From assembly GCF_000971395.1 (NCBI RefSeq), contig NZ_BBME01000010.1, positions 248,001 through 312,000 of the forward strand: a stretch of 64,000 nucleotides of DNA. The letters are read 5' to 3'. The notes below the pieces were generated by a model. It did not search any database. It was not told the origin of the DNA and was given only the letters and a program-made list of their open reading frames with translations. This document shows positions 26,776 through 36,363 of this stretch, in pieces (positions within the stretch are counted from its first letter, which is position 1; each line of letters opens with the position of its first letter). A program made the translations under genes and the position numbers. The stretch is from Demequina iriomotensis. GTDB taxonomy: Bacteria; Actinomycetota; Actinomycetes; Actinomycetales; Demequinaceae.

Positions 26776-28491
26776 ATGTTCGAATGGCTCTGGCTGCTCA
26801 TTCCCGACTCGTCGTGGTTCTCTGAGGGCGGCACTCAGTCGCTGACCGCGACATTCATCACCCTCATGATCGCGATCAGCCTACTGACGGTCCTGTGGCT
26901 CTGGCGTCAACGACGCACGTTCGCGCGCCGCATCACGGGGCTCCGCGCAGTGGTCGCGAAGGCGGGCGCGAGCGATCCGATGGAGACGCGCCGAGGCCTG
27001 GTCGCCGAGGCGATCAAGCACGACAAGGTCGTAGCGAGCCTCTGGCGCGAGTTCGACGAGACGCTCGTCGCGTCCCCGGACGGCATCAAGCTATACAACA
27101 CGGTCGACGCCGACTACTTCTTCAACGAACGCACCATTGCCCCAGGCTTGGTGCACAACCGACTGCTCACCGCTGTTCCCGCGATCCTGACCGCCGTGGG
27201 CGTCCTCGGCACGTTCCTCGGACTCACAATGGGTCTGGGTGGCTTGAACGTCCACACCACCCTCGGCGAAGGAGCCGACACACAGGAGCTCCTCGAGGGA
27301 ATCCAGGCCATGATCGGCGCCGCAGGAGTCGCGTTCGTCACGTCAGTCTGGGGTGTCCTCCTCAGCATCGTGGTCAACCTCATCGAGAAGGCCGCTGAGC
27401 GACGCGTGCTTGATGAGATCTCGTCGCTGCAGCAGTCGATCGATCACGTCTACCCCCGTGTGACGCCAGAACAGCCGTTGCTCGCGATTCAGCACTCCTC
27501 TGACGAATCGCGCCAGTCTCTGCAGGAGCTCCACGAACGCATCGGCGACCGTCTTCAGCAGACGGTCGAACAGGTCTCGCACAACCTCGAGACCGCACTT
27601 TCGTCGGCGATCTCGACGGCTATGGGCCCAGCGATGGAGAAGCTGGTCTCCACTACAACCGAGCAGTCCACCGAGGTCTTCGGACAATTGGTGGACAAGT
27701 TCGCGGCCTCCTTCACCGACATCGGCCGCAAGCAGGCCGAGGCTCTCGACGACTCGTCGACACGACTCACAGCCTCGATCGACTCGATCGCGGAGACGTT
27801 CGCCGCCATCACCGAGGAGTCGCGTCGCCAATCGCTGGAAATGCGCAACCAGCAAGCAAGCGTGCTCATGGAGCTCACCAATCTCACCGAGGCGCTCAGG
27901 AGCTCGTCCCGCGATCTCGGCGATGCGGCGACCGAGTTCGGCGAGGCAAGCCCGAAGATCGTCGCGGCGGGCACGGCGATCGAGGGAAGCCTCACGCTGG
28001 CAGCAACGACGCTGAGCAAGATCCAGGAGAATTTCGACTTGCAGGCGAGGCTTGTAGGGAGGATGCAGGAGCAATCCGCGGCTCTGGGCGGCGAGCTCGC
28101 CGCAGCAGCGACTACCGTCACCTCGGGCACCGACGCAATGGCGCAGCGGCTCGCAGAGATTGGTGATGCGCAGCACGTATTCCAATCCGAGCTGCGGACC
28201 GATGCCGAAACGGTCGCCCAGGCACTTCGCGCACACGTGTCGGATCTCGAAGCACAGGTGTCGAAGTGGCTCTCGGATTACTCCGCGGACATCGAGTCGC
28301 AGATCGAGCGCCGGATGACCGTCTGGAACTCCCACAGCCAGGACTACGCCAACCAGATGCTCGAAGTCTCGAAGGTCCTCGCGACAGTCATCAGCGAAAT
28401 CGAGCTGAAGTCACAAACCGCACGCGTAGTCGGCGAGGCCGATGAGCTAGTCCGCGAAGCCGAGGCCTCCGCCGAGGACCGCCGAGCATGA
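26776..28491 (+). CDS. zorA: Zorya type I anti-phage system, ZorA motor protein
   Basis: MotA/TolQ/ExbB-type membrane protein of 571 residues. Membrane segments are at about 21-43, 130-157 (LLTAVPAILTAVGVLGTFLGL) and 179-203. A cytoplasmic tail of about 370 residues rich in Gln, Glu and Ala heptads follows, matching the long ZorA tail. With ZorB it forms a proton-driven motor that senses phage invasion at the envelope. The ATG at 26776 has GGGGGG six bases upstream. Base use is less GC-extreme than in neighbours, which fits acquisition by transfer. Stop overlaps zorB (ATGA). Confidence 0.92.
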   Translation: MFEWLWLLIPDSSWFSEGGTQSLTATFITLMIAISLLTVLWLWRQRRTFARRITGLRAVVAKAGASDPMETRRGLVAEAIKHDKVVASLWREFDETLVASPDGIKLYNTVDADYFFNERTIAPGLVHNRLLTAVPAILTAVGVLGTFLGLTMGLGGLNVHTTLGEGADTQELLEGIQAMIGAAGVAFVTSVWGVLLSIVVNLIEKAAERRVLDEISSLQQSIDHVYPRVTPEQPLLAIQHSSDESRQSLQELHERIGDRLQQTVEQVSHNLETALSSAISTAMGPAMEKLVSTTTEQSTEVFGQLVDKFAASFTDIGRKQAEALDDSSTRLTASIDSIAETFAAITEESRRQSLEMRNQQASVLMELTNLTEALRSSSRDLGDAATEFGEASPKIVAAGTAIEGSLTLAATTLSKIQENFDLQARLVGRMQEQSAALGGELAAAATTVTSGTDAMAQRLAEIGDAQHVFQSELRTDAETVAQALRAHVSDLEAQVSKWLSDYSADIESQIERRMTVWNSHSQDYANQMLEVSKVLATVISEIELKSQTARVVGEADELVREAEASAEDRRA

Positions 28492-29300
28492 AACTTGCCC
28501 GCAGGGCCCGACGGGGCGCTGTCGACGAGGAGAACTCCTACTGGGTGTCGTTCGCCGACATTATGTCGAGCCTCCTCATCCTGTTTATCCTTGCCGCAGT
28601 GGCACTCATGGTCCAACTGATGACCAAGCAGGATGAGCTCGGCACAGCGCTCGCAGAAGTCGATCGGCAGATGAACGAGCAAGAGCTTCAGCAGGCCGCG
28701 TTCGACGAGCAGATCAGCACGATCAGCGAGGCGGAGCGCGTGCGCGCCGAGATTCTCAGCGAGATGCGCGCGCGCCTCGAGGCAGCCGGCATCAAGGTGG
28801 TTCTGAACGACGACTCGTCAGTGCTGAGCATCCCGAGCTCCGCGCTCGGGTTCGGTGCCGGAAACTATGACATCGCCCCGGCCTACCAGGACCGCGCGAC
28901 CATCATCGGAACGATCCTCAGCGACGTACTTCGAGGCTCTGATCGGACGCGCTTCCTCGATACCGTGTTCGTCGAAGGACATACAGATTCCGTACCGTTC
29001 GAGGGACCCCTCGACATGGACAATTGGGGCCTGTCTACTTTCCGAGCGATCTCCCTCTGGCAGCTCTGGGACGAGACTCTGTCGAAGAAGCAGCAACTCG
29101 ACACGCTCCGAAACGCTGAAGGAGCGCCGCTCTTCTCCGTATCGGGGTATGCCGATACACGTCCCGTCGCGGGAACGCCTGACGGCGCGTCCGAGCATGC
29201 GCCGAACAGGCGAATCGACATCCGGATCACGATTGTCCGGCCCACCAGCGACGAGCTCCGAATCATCAGCGATGAGTTCGCTACCGGCACCGCGTCATGA
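28488..29300 (+). CDS. zorB: Zorya ZorB, MotB/OmpA-like anchor protein
   Basis: A 270-residue protein with one membrane helix at about 20-43, holding the conserved ion-channel Asp24 (SFADIMSSLLILFI). A short periplasmic coiled coil follows, then an OmpA-like peptidoglycan-binding domain from about residue 150 (FVEGHTDSVPF, NRRIDIRITI). This matches ZorB, the stator partner of ZorA. Overlaps both zorA and zorC by ATGA. Confidence 0.93.
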   Translation: MKLARRARRGAVDEENSYWVSFADIMSSLLILFILAAVALMVQLMTKQDELGTALAEVDRQMNEQELQQAAFDEQISTISEAERVRAEILSEMRARLEAAGIKVVLNDDSSVLSIPSSALGFGAGNYDIAPAYQDRATIIGTILSDVLRGSDRTRFLDTVFVEGHTDSVPFEGPLDMDNWGLSTFRAISLWQLWDETLSKKQQLDTLRNAEGAPLFSVSGYADTRPVAGTPDGASEHAPNRRIDIRITIVRPTSDELRIISDEFATGTAS

Positions 29301-30844
29301 CCCTGAGGCTGCCGCCGATCGGACTTCAGATCCCGCGCGCTTGGTCTGAGAGTTCAGAACGCAGGTGGGCCCAACTCGCCTCTTCGGCGCATGATCTCCA
29401 GGGATCGGCGTCGGCATCGGGAGTGGCCAACTACGCCGAGGTTCTCCGTCCCCCGCTCCGCCGAGGCGACACAGGCACAGTCTCTCAGCTCCTCACCTCT
29501 GCCGGTGCTGTCCGTGCCCTGGCCTGGCTTTGGACCGAGGTTGACGGCGACTGCGCCGACAGCATTTCGGTAGACCTCCTAGGAGAGTTTGAACGGGCTT
29601 CGGGTGCGATCTCGCGGCTTGCGATGCAGCACCTGTTCAGGGTCTACTTCATGCGATTCGACGAACTCGACGACCTACCTGCCGACCAAGGTGGCGCGGC
29701 GATCCTCGACACACTTGGCGCGCTATTGGCCAACCAAGCGGCGCTCCGTTCCCGGAGTCCGCTTGCAGGCACGCGCGCCCCGCGGACGGAACGCGACGGC
29801 CCGTTCGCTCTCGCGCAGGCAATCCGGCAGGGTGGCGCCGATCCCGCACGGGCAATTGCAGCCGCCGGTCTCGCCTCTTACGAGGGTGGACGCTATCTGG
29901 AGCTTGTGCGACAGCACCTCTTCCTAGAGGAGTTGCGCACGCTGCCACTCGGCGCCGAACAGCCCGTTCTCGGCGAGATCCGCAATCCGGCCACGCACCG
30001 CAAGCCGCACCTTCGTGGGCGCATGCTCGGCCACGCGGCACTCGAGATCCTCATCGATCGTGCGGACCACAGCTATCCGGGGGACGCCTGGCGAGATGCG
30101 GTACTCGACGTCGCCGGTGACCCGCGCCTCACGTACCACGAGTCATATGCGACATGGTGGCCGGTGCTGGGCTCCGAGCGCGAGGATCGCGTCGCGTCCT
30201 GGTTGGCCCGCGCCGACCTCCAGATCTTCCTCGACGTGCTGGCAAGGTACTCGGAGGAAGCCGGGATCCAGGGCATGTCCCGCATGCTCCCTCCGCGCAA
30301 GCGGATGCTCGAGGGTCTGATCGATCTGGGCATCGTCCGGCGCAGCCGCCTCTACGTGGGCGACGACGTCCGCCGCTTCGCACGGCAGGCGAGCCTAGCT
30401 GCCTCGGCAAACCTCACAGGAAGCCAGTACTCGCAGCGCGCGCTCCTGTACCTCGATTGCGGCGAGTTCCACATCATCGAGGGATCGCACAACACCCAGC
30501 TCTGGACATACCTCGACGTGCCTTCGAGCCGCATCATCGATCCCACCAGGCGCCGCTTCTACTACGAGGAGCTCACGAGTGAACTTGCATCAGGATTCGT
30601 ACGCCGCTGGCAGGCCACGATGGGGACGGCGCAGGGGACCGGGCATCTTGGAATCCGCCATGCAGGCCTCTGGCAAGCGAAGTTCCTCGAGTTCCTCGCC
30701 CATCATGGGATCGCAGTCAACCCCGAGGCGCTTCTGAGCCGAGCCGATTACCAGCAACTTCGCCAACGCCATGGGCTTCCGTGGGTCAACCCGGACGGCC
30801 GCCCCGTTGCGCTGGAGAGCGAGGACACACGTGGGACTGCGTGA
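29297..30844 (+). CDS. zorC: Zorya ZorC, EH-signature domain protein
   Basis: A soluble 515-residue protein. Its position between zorB and the helicase gene, its length, and its C-terminal stretch (FLEFLAHHGIAVNPEALLSRADY with preceding aromatic FYYEEL) fit ZorC of type I Zorya, which carries the EH_signature domain and binds DNA as an effector with ZorD. No catalytic motif is visible. Overlaps zorB by 4 bases and zorD by 14 bases. Codon use includes more A/T-ending codons than the genome norm. Confidence 0.88.
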   Translation: MTLRLPPIGLQIPRAWSESSERRWAQLASSAHDLQGSASASGVANYAEVLRPPLRRGDTGTVSQLLTSAGAVRALAWLWTEVDGDCADSISVDLLGEFERASGAISRLAMQHLFRVYFMRFDELDDLPADQGGAAILDTLGALLANQAALRSRSPLAGTRAPRTERDGPFALAQAIRQGGADPARAIAAAGLASYEGGRYLELVRQHLFLEELRTLPLGAEQPVLGEIRNPATHRKPHLRGRMLGHAALEILIDRADHSYPGDAWRDAVLDVAGDPRLTYHESYATWWPVLGSEREDRVASWLARADLQIFLDVLARYSEEAGIQGMSRMLPPRKRMLEGLIDLGIVRRSRLYVGDDVRRFARQASLAASANLTGSQYSQRALLYLDCGEFHIIEGSHNTQLWTYLDVPSSRIIDPTRRRFYYEELTSELASGFVRRWQATMGTAQGTGHLGIRHAGLWQAKFLEFLAHHGIAVNPEALLSRADYQQLRQRHGLPWVNPDGRPVALESEDTRGTA

Positions 30845-33800
30845 CATCATCCGGTCCGTCCTTCAGCAGGACGAGTCCGTCGAGCCCGGCATCGGCTTCC
30901 AGGTCTCCACGGACAGCGACGGCATCAACGTCGTCACTGGCCCAGACCAGTTCGAGCGGATCGATCGCGGCGAGGGTAGCCCCCTCGCGACGGCACAGCT
31001 GATCCTGATGCGCATGCTGGTCGAGCAGGGTCTGGCCGATGAGATCCCGCGCGGCTTCCAGATCGATGCGGTGCACGCGGCCGCGTTGGACGGCGAGGCC
31101 GCAGCTCTCCTGGACCTCCCGCCTCGCTATGCCGGGCGCGTCACCACCACCATCACGGGTCACACAGCCTCCACCAGGTTCGCCGTCGCCGCATCCGGCG
31201 AGGTCGACGGCGTGAGCGGCCGCATCCGCCTCAGCGGCCCCACGATGCGCATCGCGGGCGCTGACTTCCTCGCATCGCCCGTCGAGCTCGCCGCGCTGCG
31301 CGCCATCGACGCACACGCGGAGCTCGCGGAGGCCGACCGCACCGAGACCGCCAATGCGATGCTCGTCGCTTCGCTCCAGCGCGCCGCCGCCGAGGGCATG
31401 GACATCGACCTTGCGCACTTCACGCGGGGCGGCTGGACCACGTCCGTGCCCGGCGAGGTCGGCATCTCGGCTGCGCAGACCGCCGACGGCGGGCTGGTGC
31501 TCTCCCCCGCGCTTGCAGGCCTGCGCGTCGACGAGGCCGAGTCGCGATGGCACCAGGTGAGCGGTCGCTCGAGCGGCGTGCTGCGCGTGGGCAAGGGGCT
31601 CATCGTCCTCGAGGAGAGGTCGATGACAGCGGTGCACGAAGTCCTCCGCAATCGCACCATCGCGCCGGAGGAGGTCGAGGCGTTCCTCAGGACTCCGAGC
31701 GCGTTCCTCGACGCCGCGTTGGTGAACCTCGAGCTAGGCTTCTCCGTCCGCGTCGAGGGCATCGGTCGCATCGAGCACATGGACTTCGGCGACGGCACCG
31801 CGAGCAACCTCGACTGGTTCGCATCAGACTCATTGCCCAAGCTGCCCCAGGTCCTCGTCGACCTTCTCAAGACGCCGGACGATGTGGCGAGGTTCGAACG
31901 CCAGCTCGAGGCCGCCAAGGTTCAGGGTGCCGATGCAGTCCGCTTCGACGCCGAGCTCATCGATATCGGCGACCCTGCGGCCGTGACGGCCGCATTGGAG
32001 AAGGCGCGCGATCGCATCGTCAACGGCGCGCCGGACGATGCACCGGTCGCCAAACGCGCGCTCGCCCCCGAGCCGACCGAGAAGGTCGGCTTCCTGCTGC
32101 GTGAGGCCGACCGCGTCGAGACGGGTCTCCCGGACCGCGCGCGCGAGGCCTCTCTCCCCCACTCCCCCGACTACTCGGGCCTACTGCGCCAGCCGTTCCC
32201 GCACCAGCGTGAGGGCATCGAATGGATGCTCCGGCTGATGTCTGCGTCTCGCACCGAGGATCGCGATCAGCTCTACCGACTCCAGGGCGCGCTTCTCGCG
32301 GACGACATGGGCCTGGGCAAGACCTACATGACGCTCGTTGCGATCTCGGAGGTGGCACGTGCGGTCGAGAACGCCGGAACGGCGGCCAAGCCCGCGCTCG
32401 TGGTTGCGCCGCTCAGCCTGATCGAGAACTGGGAGGACGAGGTCTCCAAGACCTTCGCATCGTCGCCCTTCACCGAGATCGTGGCGCTGCAGTCAGGTCG
32501 AGACCTGCGCCGATTCCGCCGGTCGGGATCAGGCCGCGAGACTGCGCAGGCCGTCACGGCGATCGACGCGGGCGGCCGGGTCAAGGACGGCGAGCTGCGC
32601 ATCTCGCTCAAGGTGGGCGCCGATGCCCGGGCGGAGCGCCTCGACAAGCCTGGGCGTCTAGTGCTCGCCACCTACGAGACCCTGCGGGACTACCAGTTCT
32701 CCCTCAGCCAGATCGACTGGGGCGTGGTGGTCTTCGATGAGGCGCAGGCGCTGAAGAACCCCGATTCGATGCGGACTCGCGCCGCCAAGGCGATGAAGGC
32801 GGACTTCAAGCTGCTGGCGACCGGCACCCCGGTGGAGAACTCGCTCGGCGAGTTCTGGTGCCTCGTGGACACCGCCCAACCCGGGCTCCTGGGCGACTGG
32901 AGCGACTTCCGCGAGCGGTACATCGTCCCCGCGCAAGAAGCCGAGGGCGTCGAGGCGGACGCCGTCCGCGCGCGCCTGGGCCGCGAGCTTCGGGAAGCGG
33001 TCGGACCCTTCATGCTCCGCCGCGAGAAAGAGGACCACCTCGAGGGGTTGCCTCCCAAGTACCTCCACACCGCGCTGGCTGCGCCTGCGGGCGCTCGCGT
33101 CATCAACGACCCGACGCTCGCCCGCACGATGCCACCAGCGCAGCGCGACGCATACGAGGCCCACCTCCATCGCTTGCGCTCGGCTACCGGCGAGGGCGGC
33201 ACCGCCGCACTGGCTGTGCTCCTAGCGCTCCGGCTCGCCTCGCTCCACCCGGAGCTGGGCGCGCACGGTGCGCGGCCGTCCATCCCCACGGATGCACGCG
33301 ACGCCGAACGTCAGTGGAGAGCCTCGGCGAAGCTCGCGGTGACGATGGACGTGCTGCGCGACATCCAGGCGCGTGGCGAGAAGGTCATCGTCTTCGCGAT
33401 GTCGAAGGACCTCCAGCTGCTGCTCGCGCTGTGGCTCAAGTTCGAGCTGGGCGTGCGACCGCACGTCATCAACGGCGACACCGCAGCATCGTCGGGCGGG
33501 CGCTCACAGTCGCGCAAGGAGCTGATCGCGGACTTCGAAGCCCGGGAGGGCTTCAACGTCATCATCATGTCGCCCATCGCGGCCGGTGTGGGGCTCACGG
33601 TGGTGGGTGCGAACCACGTCATCCACCTGGAGCGCCACTGGAACCCCGCCAAGGAGGCGCAGGCCACGGATCGCGTCTACCGCATCGGCCAGACGCGGGA
33701 CGTGCACGTGCACCTGCCCGCCGCGACGCATCCGGACCTCGACTCCTTCGATGTGCTGCTCGACCGTCTGCTCGCTAGCAAGGTACTGGTGCGTGACGCG

Positions 33801-33860
33801 GTCATGGCACCTGGGGTGGTGTCGGAGGCGGAGATGTTCGCGGCGTTCGGCGGCCGCTAG
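30831..33860 (+). CDS. zorD: Zorya ZorD, SNF2-type helicase/nuclease effector
   Basis: A 1009-residue protein. The N-terminal half (1-430) is family-specific. The SNF2 ATPase core has Walker A DDMGLGKTYM near residue 490, Walker B VVFDEAQALKN near 635, TGTPVENS, and helicase motifs V and VI (MSPIAAGVGLTVVGANHVIHLE, ATDRVYRIGQTRDV). Type I Zorya is defined by ZorC plus this large helicase. The GTG at 30831 begins GLRDIIRSVL and lies within zorC. The operon ends in a strong hairpin. All four subunits look intact. Confidence 0.92.
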   Translation: MGLRDIIRSVLQQDESVEPGIGFQVSTDSDGINVVTGPDQFERIDRGEGSPLATAQLILMRMLVEQGLADEIPRGFQIDAVHAAALDGEAAALLDLPPRYAGRVTTTITGHTASTRFAVAASGEVDGVSGRIRLSGPTMRIAGADFLASPVELAALRAIDAHAELAEADRTETANAMLVASLQRAAAEGMDIDLAHFTRGGWTTSVPGEVGISAAQTADGGLVLSPALAGLRVDEAESRWHQVSGRSSGVLRVGKGLIVLEERSMTAVHEVLRNRTIAPEEVEAFLRTPSAFLDAALVNLELGFSVRVEGIGRIEHMDFGDGTASNLDWFASDSLPKLPQVLVDLLKTPDDVARFERQLEAAKVQGADAVRFDAELIDIGDPAAVTAALEKARDRIVNGAPDDAPVAKRALAPEPTEKVGFLLREADRVETGLPDRAREASLPHSPDYSGLLRQPFPHQREGIEWMLRLMSASRTEDRDQLYRLQGALLADDMGLGKTYMTLVAISEVARAVENAGTAAKPALVVAPLSLIENWEDEVSKTFASSPFTEIVALQSGRDLRRFRRSGSGRETAQAVTAIDAGGRVKDGELRISLKVGADARAERLDKPGRLVLATYETLRDYQFSLSQIDWGVVVFDEAQALKNPDSMRTRAAKAMKADFKLLATGTPVENSLGEFWCLVDTAQPGLLGDWSDFRERYIVPAQEAEGVEADAVRARLGRELREAVGPFMLRREKEDHLEGLPPKYLHTALAAPAGARVINDPTLARTMPPAQRDAYEAHLHRLRSATGEGGTAALAVLLALRLASLHPELGAHGARPSIPTDARDAERQWRASAKLAVTMDVLRDIQARGEKVIVFAMSKDLQLLLALWLKFELGVRPHVINGDTAASSGGRSQSRKELIADFEAREGFNVIIMSPIAAGVGLTVVGANHVIHLERHWNPAKEAQATDRVYRIGQTRDVHVHLPAATHPDLDSFDVLLDRLLASKVLVRDAVMAPGVVSEAEMFAAFGGR

Positions 33861-33874
33861 CTGCTCGCTCGACC

Positions 33875-33912
33875 GTGCAGGAGGACGGCGCTCTCGCGCC
33901 GTCCTCCTGCAC
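33875..33912. terminator. Strong bidirectional terminator hairpin after zorD
   Basis: A perfect inverted repeat with 17-base arms (GTGCAGGAGGACGGCGC, and its complement at 33896-33912) and a TCTC loop. It sits in the 55-base gap between zorD and the convergent sigma-like gene, so it probably ends both transcripts. The arms are all paired, with no mismatch. Confidence 0.8.
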
Positions 33913-33915
33913 CAG

Positions 33916-36354
33916 TCAGTCGACCTGGGGAGTCTCGGGCGCGTTCCCCGCAGTCTCGAGCAGTCCGAGCAACGTCCCGAGGTCCATTCCGCTAGTTCGC
34001 ATGAACGCACGAAGCTTGGGGCCGTAGGCCGACTGAATCTGCTCGGCGAGCGCGAACTGTCCCACCCGCTGCGCGGCACGGAAGTCTCGCTGGAGGGCAA
34101 ACAGCTCGCCGAGCGCGTCGTCACCGACCGGGGTCGGACCGTCCGCCGGCGATGCATCGTCGCTCGGTTCCTCGTCCACCCGGGCCGAGTCTGCGATCAA
34201 CAGCTCCAGCACCTCGGTGACATCGTGGTCGCCGCGCGTCGACGACCAGGTGAGAAGCTCCCGAATGCCCGCGCTCGCGGCGCAACCCACGGCCGCTGCG
34301 ACATCGCTGAGGTCGTTCCCCGCATGGGGTTCGAGGCCGACCAGACCCCGGAGGCGCGCGAGCGGCTCCGCATCGCGCCCCGCCACCGCGCGGAGCTCCA
34401 CCGTTCCTGAGTCGTGGAAGACGACGAAGAAGTCGTCTCCCAGTCGGAGGTCGGTCGTGGCGAGCTCCCGGCGTACGGTGCCAAGCGACGGCTGAAGGCC
34501 CGTCCACCGAACCGCGACTGAACCCGCGACGCCGTCGAAATCGCGCGACTCGCCGTAAGCGAGACCGAGCGCGGACGCGATGCCCGGGAGCAGTGCCGTA
34601 CCGCTGCCGCGCACATGGTCATCGTTCACCACGGACCGGAACAGCCAGGCTTCGCCCACGCGGTAGACGCGCTTGGTGCGTTCGGGCGACTTCAGGCTGT
34701 CGGGGCCCACCGCGCCCGCGCGACGGACCACGCCGCCCTCGTTGACGTACGGCGGCGCGCTCGCGTAAGCCACGACAGAGTTCGGAGCGACGGAGTACTT
34801 CGCGCAGATGGACGCCACGAGATCAGCGAGCTCGAGCTCGCCGTCATGCTCGTCGAGCACGCGCCCGATGAGTCCCCGAATGTTGTCGTAAGCCTCGAGG
34901 TCCCATTCGACCAGCGCCCACTCGTCGCGGTCGACGCGCATGAATCGTTGATCCGACCCCAGCCCGTTCTTCAGCGACCTCAGCGATCGATCCTGGCCCG
35001 TCTTCGCGAGGATCGCCTCCGATGTCAGCGGGGCACCCTCGATGGAGAGCACGGCCGCGGACCGGTCGACGATGCTGCGTGCACCGAACACCAGATGCCC
35101 GGCGATGACCTCGGCACCGCAGCGGACGAACCAGTCGAAGATCTCGTCCTCGGCACGATCTCCGCCGAACGACGCGGGCAGCGCGGGACGAAGGCCCGCG
35201 AGCCGCACCACGCCATGCGCGTCGGCGAGGTCCTTCGCCAGCGAACGCAGGCGGGCCTCGGCCTGGGCAAGGCTCGGCGCCGCGCACCACCCTTCCTCGA
35301 TCTCGTAGCGATCGTCGAGCCGGTCGAGCACACGCCACACCGGCATCCCGAGACCCGGGACCAGGTCGTCGAGCGCCGGATACTCCCGGAGAAGGTCCGC
35401 GAGCGGGAGCAGGTAGCCGATCGCCTTCGCGATGCCCTCATTCACCTCGCTCAGGAGCGCGTCCTCGCGGATCTCGCGCTCGAGGCGAGCTCGTGCCTTC
35501 GCCGAGACCTGACGAATGCGCTCACGCGTGACGCCGAAGTCCTCGCCCAGCGAGTCGAGGGTGCGCGGTGAGTCCGCGAAGAGTCGCTCGATCAGAGCGG
35601 CTCTCGCCATGTCCGACTCTGCTGCGACCAGTTCGCCCAGTCGCTCTGCGGGCGACGGCACCGCGTCGAGGAGAGACAGCAGGTCGATGGTACGCAGCGC
35701 ATGAAGGCGCCCGAATGCCGCCGCGACACCTTCCGGCAGGTCGAAGAAGGTGTCGCGCGCGAGAACCTTGCCGTCGTTGCGGCCCATCGCCGCCTGGAAC
35801 TCGACGAGGGTCCTGATGTCCGCGACCACATCGTCGATCGCTGCCGGCGTGGGATCCGGGACCGCGACATCGTCAGGCGCCGGGTTGGCCTCCACCTGCG
35901 CCTCCGCCTCGCGCCCGGCCGAGAGCGCCGACGAGACAGCCCTGTCGATCAGGAGCTCGAGCGCCCGGTCGACCGTCCGGACGGCACCACCGAGGAGGTT
36001 GGCCACCTCGGACGAGTCGACGTTCTCGAGCGCACCCGGGTCCTCATCGAACGGGTACGGGAGCGTGGCGATGCCTGCCGCTTCCCGGAGGGCGTCCGCG
36101 AAGTCCTCGCCCGTCAGCGACGGGAACAGCTCTTCGAGGGTCCAGAGCTGCAGGAAGTCGCCGATGACCGCGACGAGCTCGCGGTTTCGGGTGCTGCCCG
36201 CGGCTGCAGGCTCCTTGGTGATCCCGCTCCACGCCGCATCGTCCTCCGGGCCCCGCCAGACGCGGAGCGGGATCGCGTCCACCCACGGGAAGACGTCGAT
36301 CCACGTCGGACTGGAGTCGCCTTCCCTGGCGGTCGCCTGCGTCTCTGCCGTCAT
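33916..36354 (-). CDS. Large sigma-region-4-like DNA-binding protein
   Basis: An 812-residue soluble protein. At about 258-290 is a sigma-70 region-4-like helix-turn-helix (LDSLGEDFGVTRERIRQVSA), followed by ARARLEREI as in true sigma factors. There is no region 2. About residues 430-560 look like winged-helix DNA-binding modules (SEAILAKTGQDRSLRSLKN; ELADLVASICAKY). The N- and C-terminal thirds are not recognised. It follows the DGQHR gene by 9 bases, so they form an operon within the defence island. It could regulate the island or recognise DNA for a defence pair. Confidence 0.7.
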   Translation of the reverse strand: MTAETQATAREGDSSPTWIDVFPWVDAIPLRVWRGPEDDAAWSGITKEPAAAGSTRNRELVAVIGDFLQLWTLEELFPSLTGEDFADALREAAGIATLPYPFDEDPGALENVDSSEVANLLGGAVRTVDRALELLIDRAVSSALSAGREAEAQVEANPAPDDVAVPDPTPAAIDDVVADIRTLVEFQAAMGRNDGKVLARDTFFDLPEGVAAAFGRLHALRTIDLLSLLDAVPSPAERLGELVAAESDMARAALIERLFADSPRTLDSLGEDFGVTRERIRQVSAKARARLEREIREDALLSEVNEGIAKAIGYLLPLADLLREYPALDDLVPGLGMPVWRVLDRLDDRYEIEEGWCAAPSLAQAEARLRSLAKDLADAHGVVRLAGLRPALPASFGGDRAEDEIFDWFVRCGAEVIAGHLVFGARSIVDRSAAVLSIEGAPLTSEAILAKTGQDRSLRSLKNGLGSDQRFMRVDRDEWALVEWDLEAYDNIRGLIGRVLDEHDGELELADLVASICAKYSVAPNSVVAYASAPPYVNEGGVVRRAGAVGPDSLKSPERTKRVYRVGEAWLFRSVVNDDHVRGSGTALLPGIASALGLAYGESRDFDGVAGSVAVRWTGLQPSLGTVRRELATTDLRLGDDFFVVFHDSGTVELRAVAGRDAEPLARLRGLVGLEPHAGNDLSDVAAAVGCAASAGIRELLTWSSTRGDHDVTEVLELLIADSARVDEEPSDDASPADGPTPVGDDALGELFALQRDFRAAQRVGQFALAEQIQSAYGPKLRAFMRTSGMDLGTLLGLLETAGNAPETPQVD

Positions 36355-36363
36355 GGCGGACGC

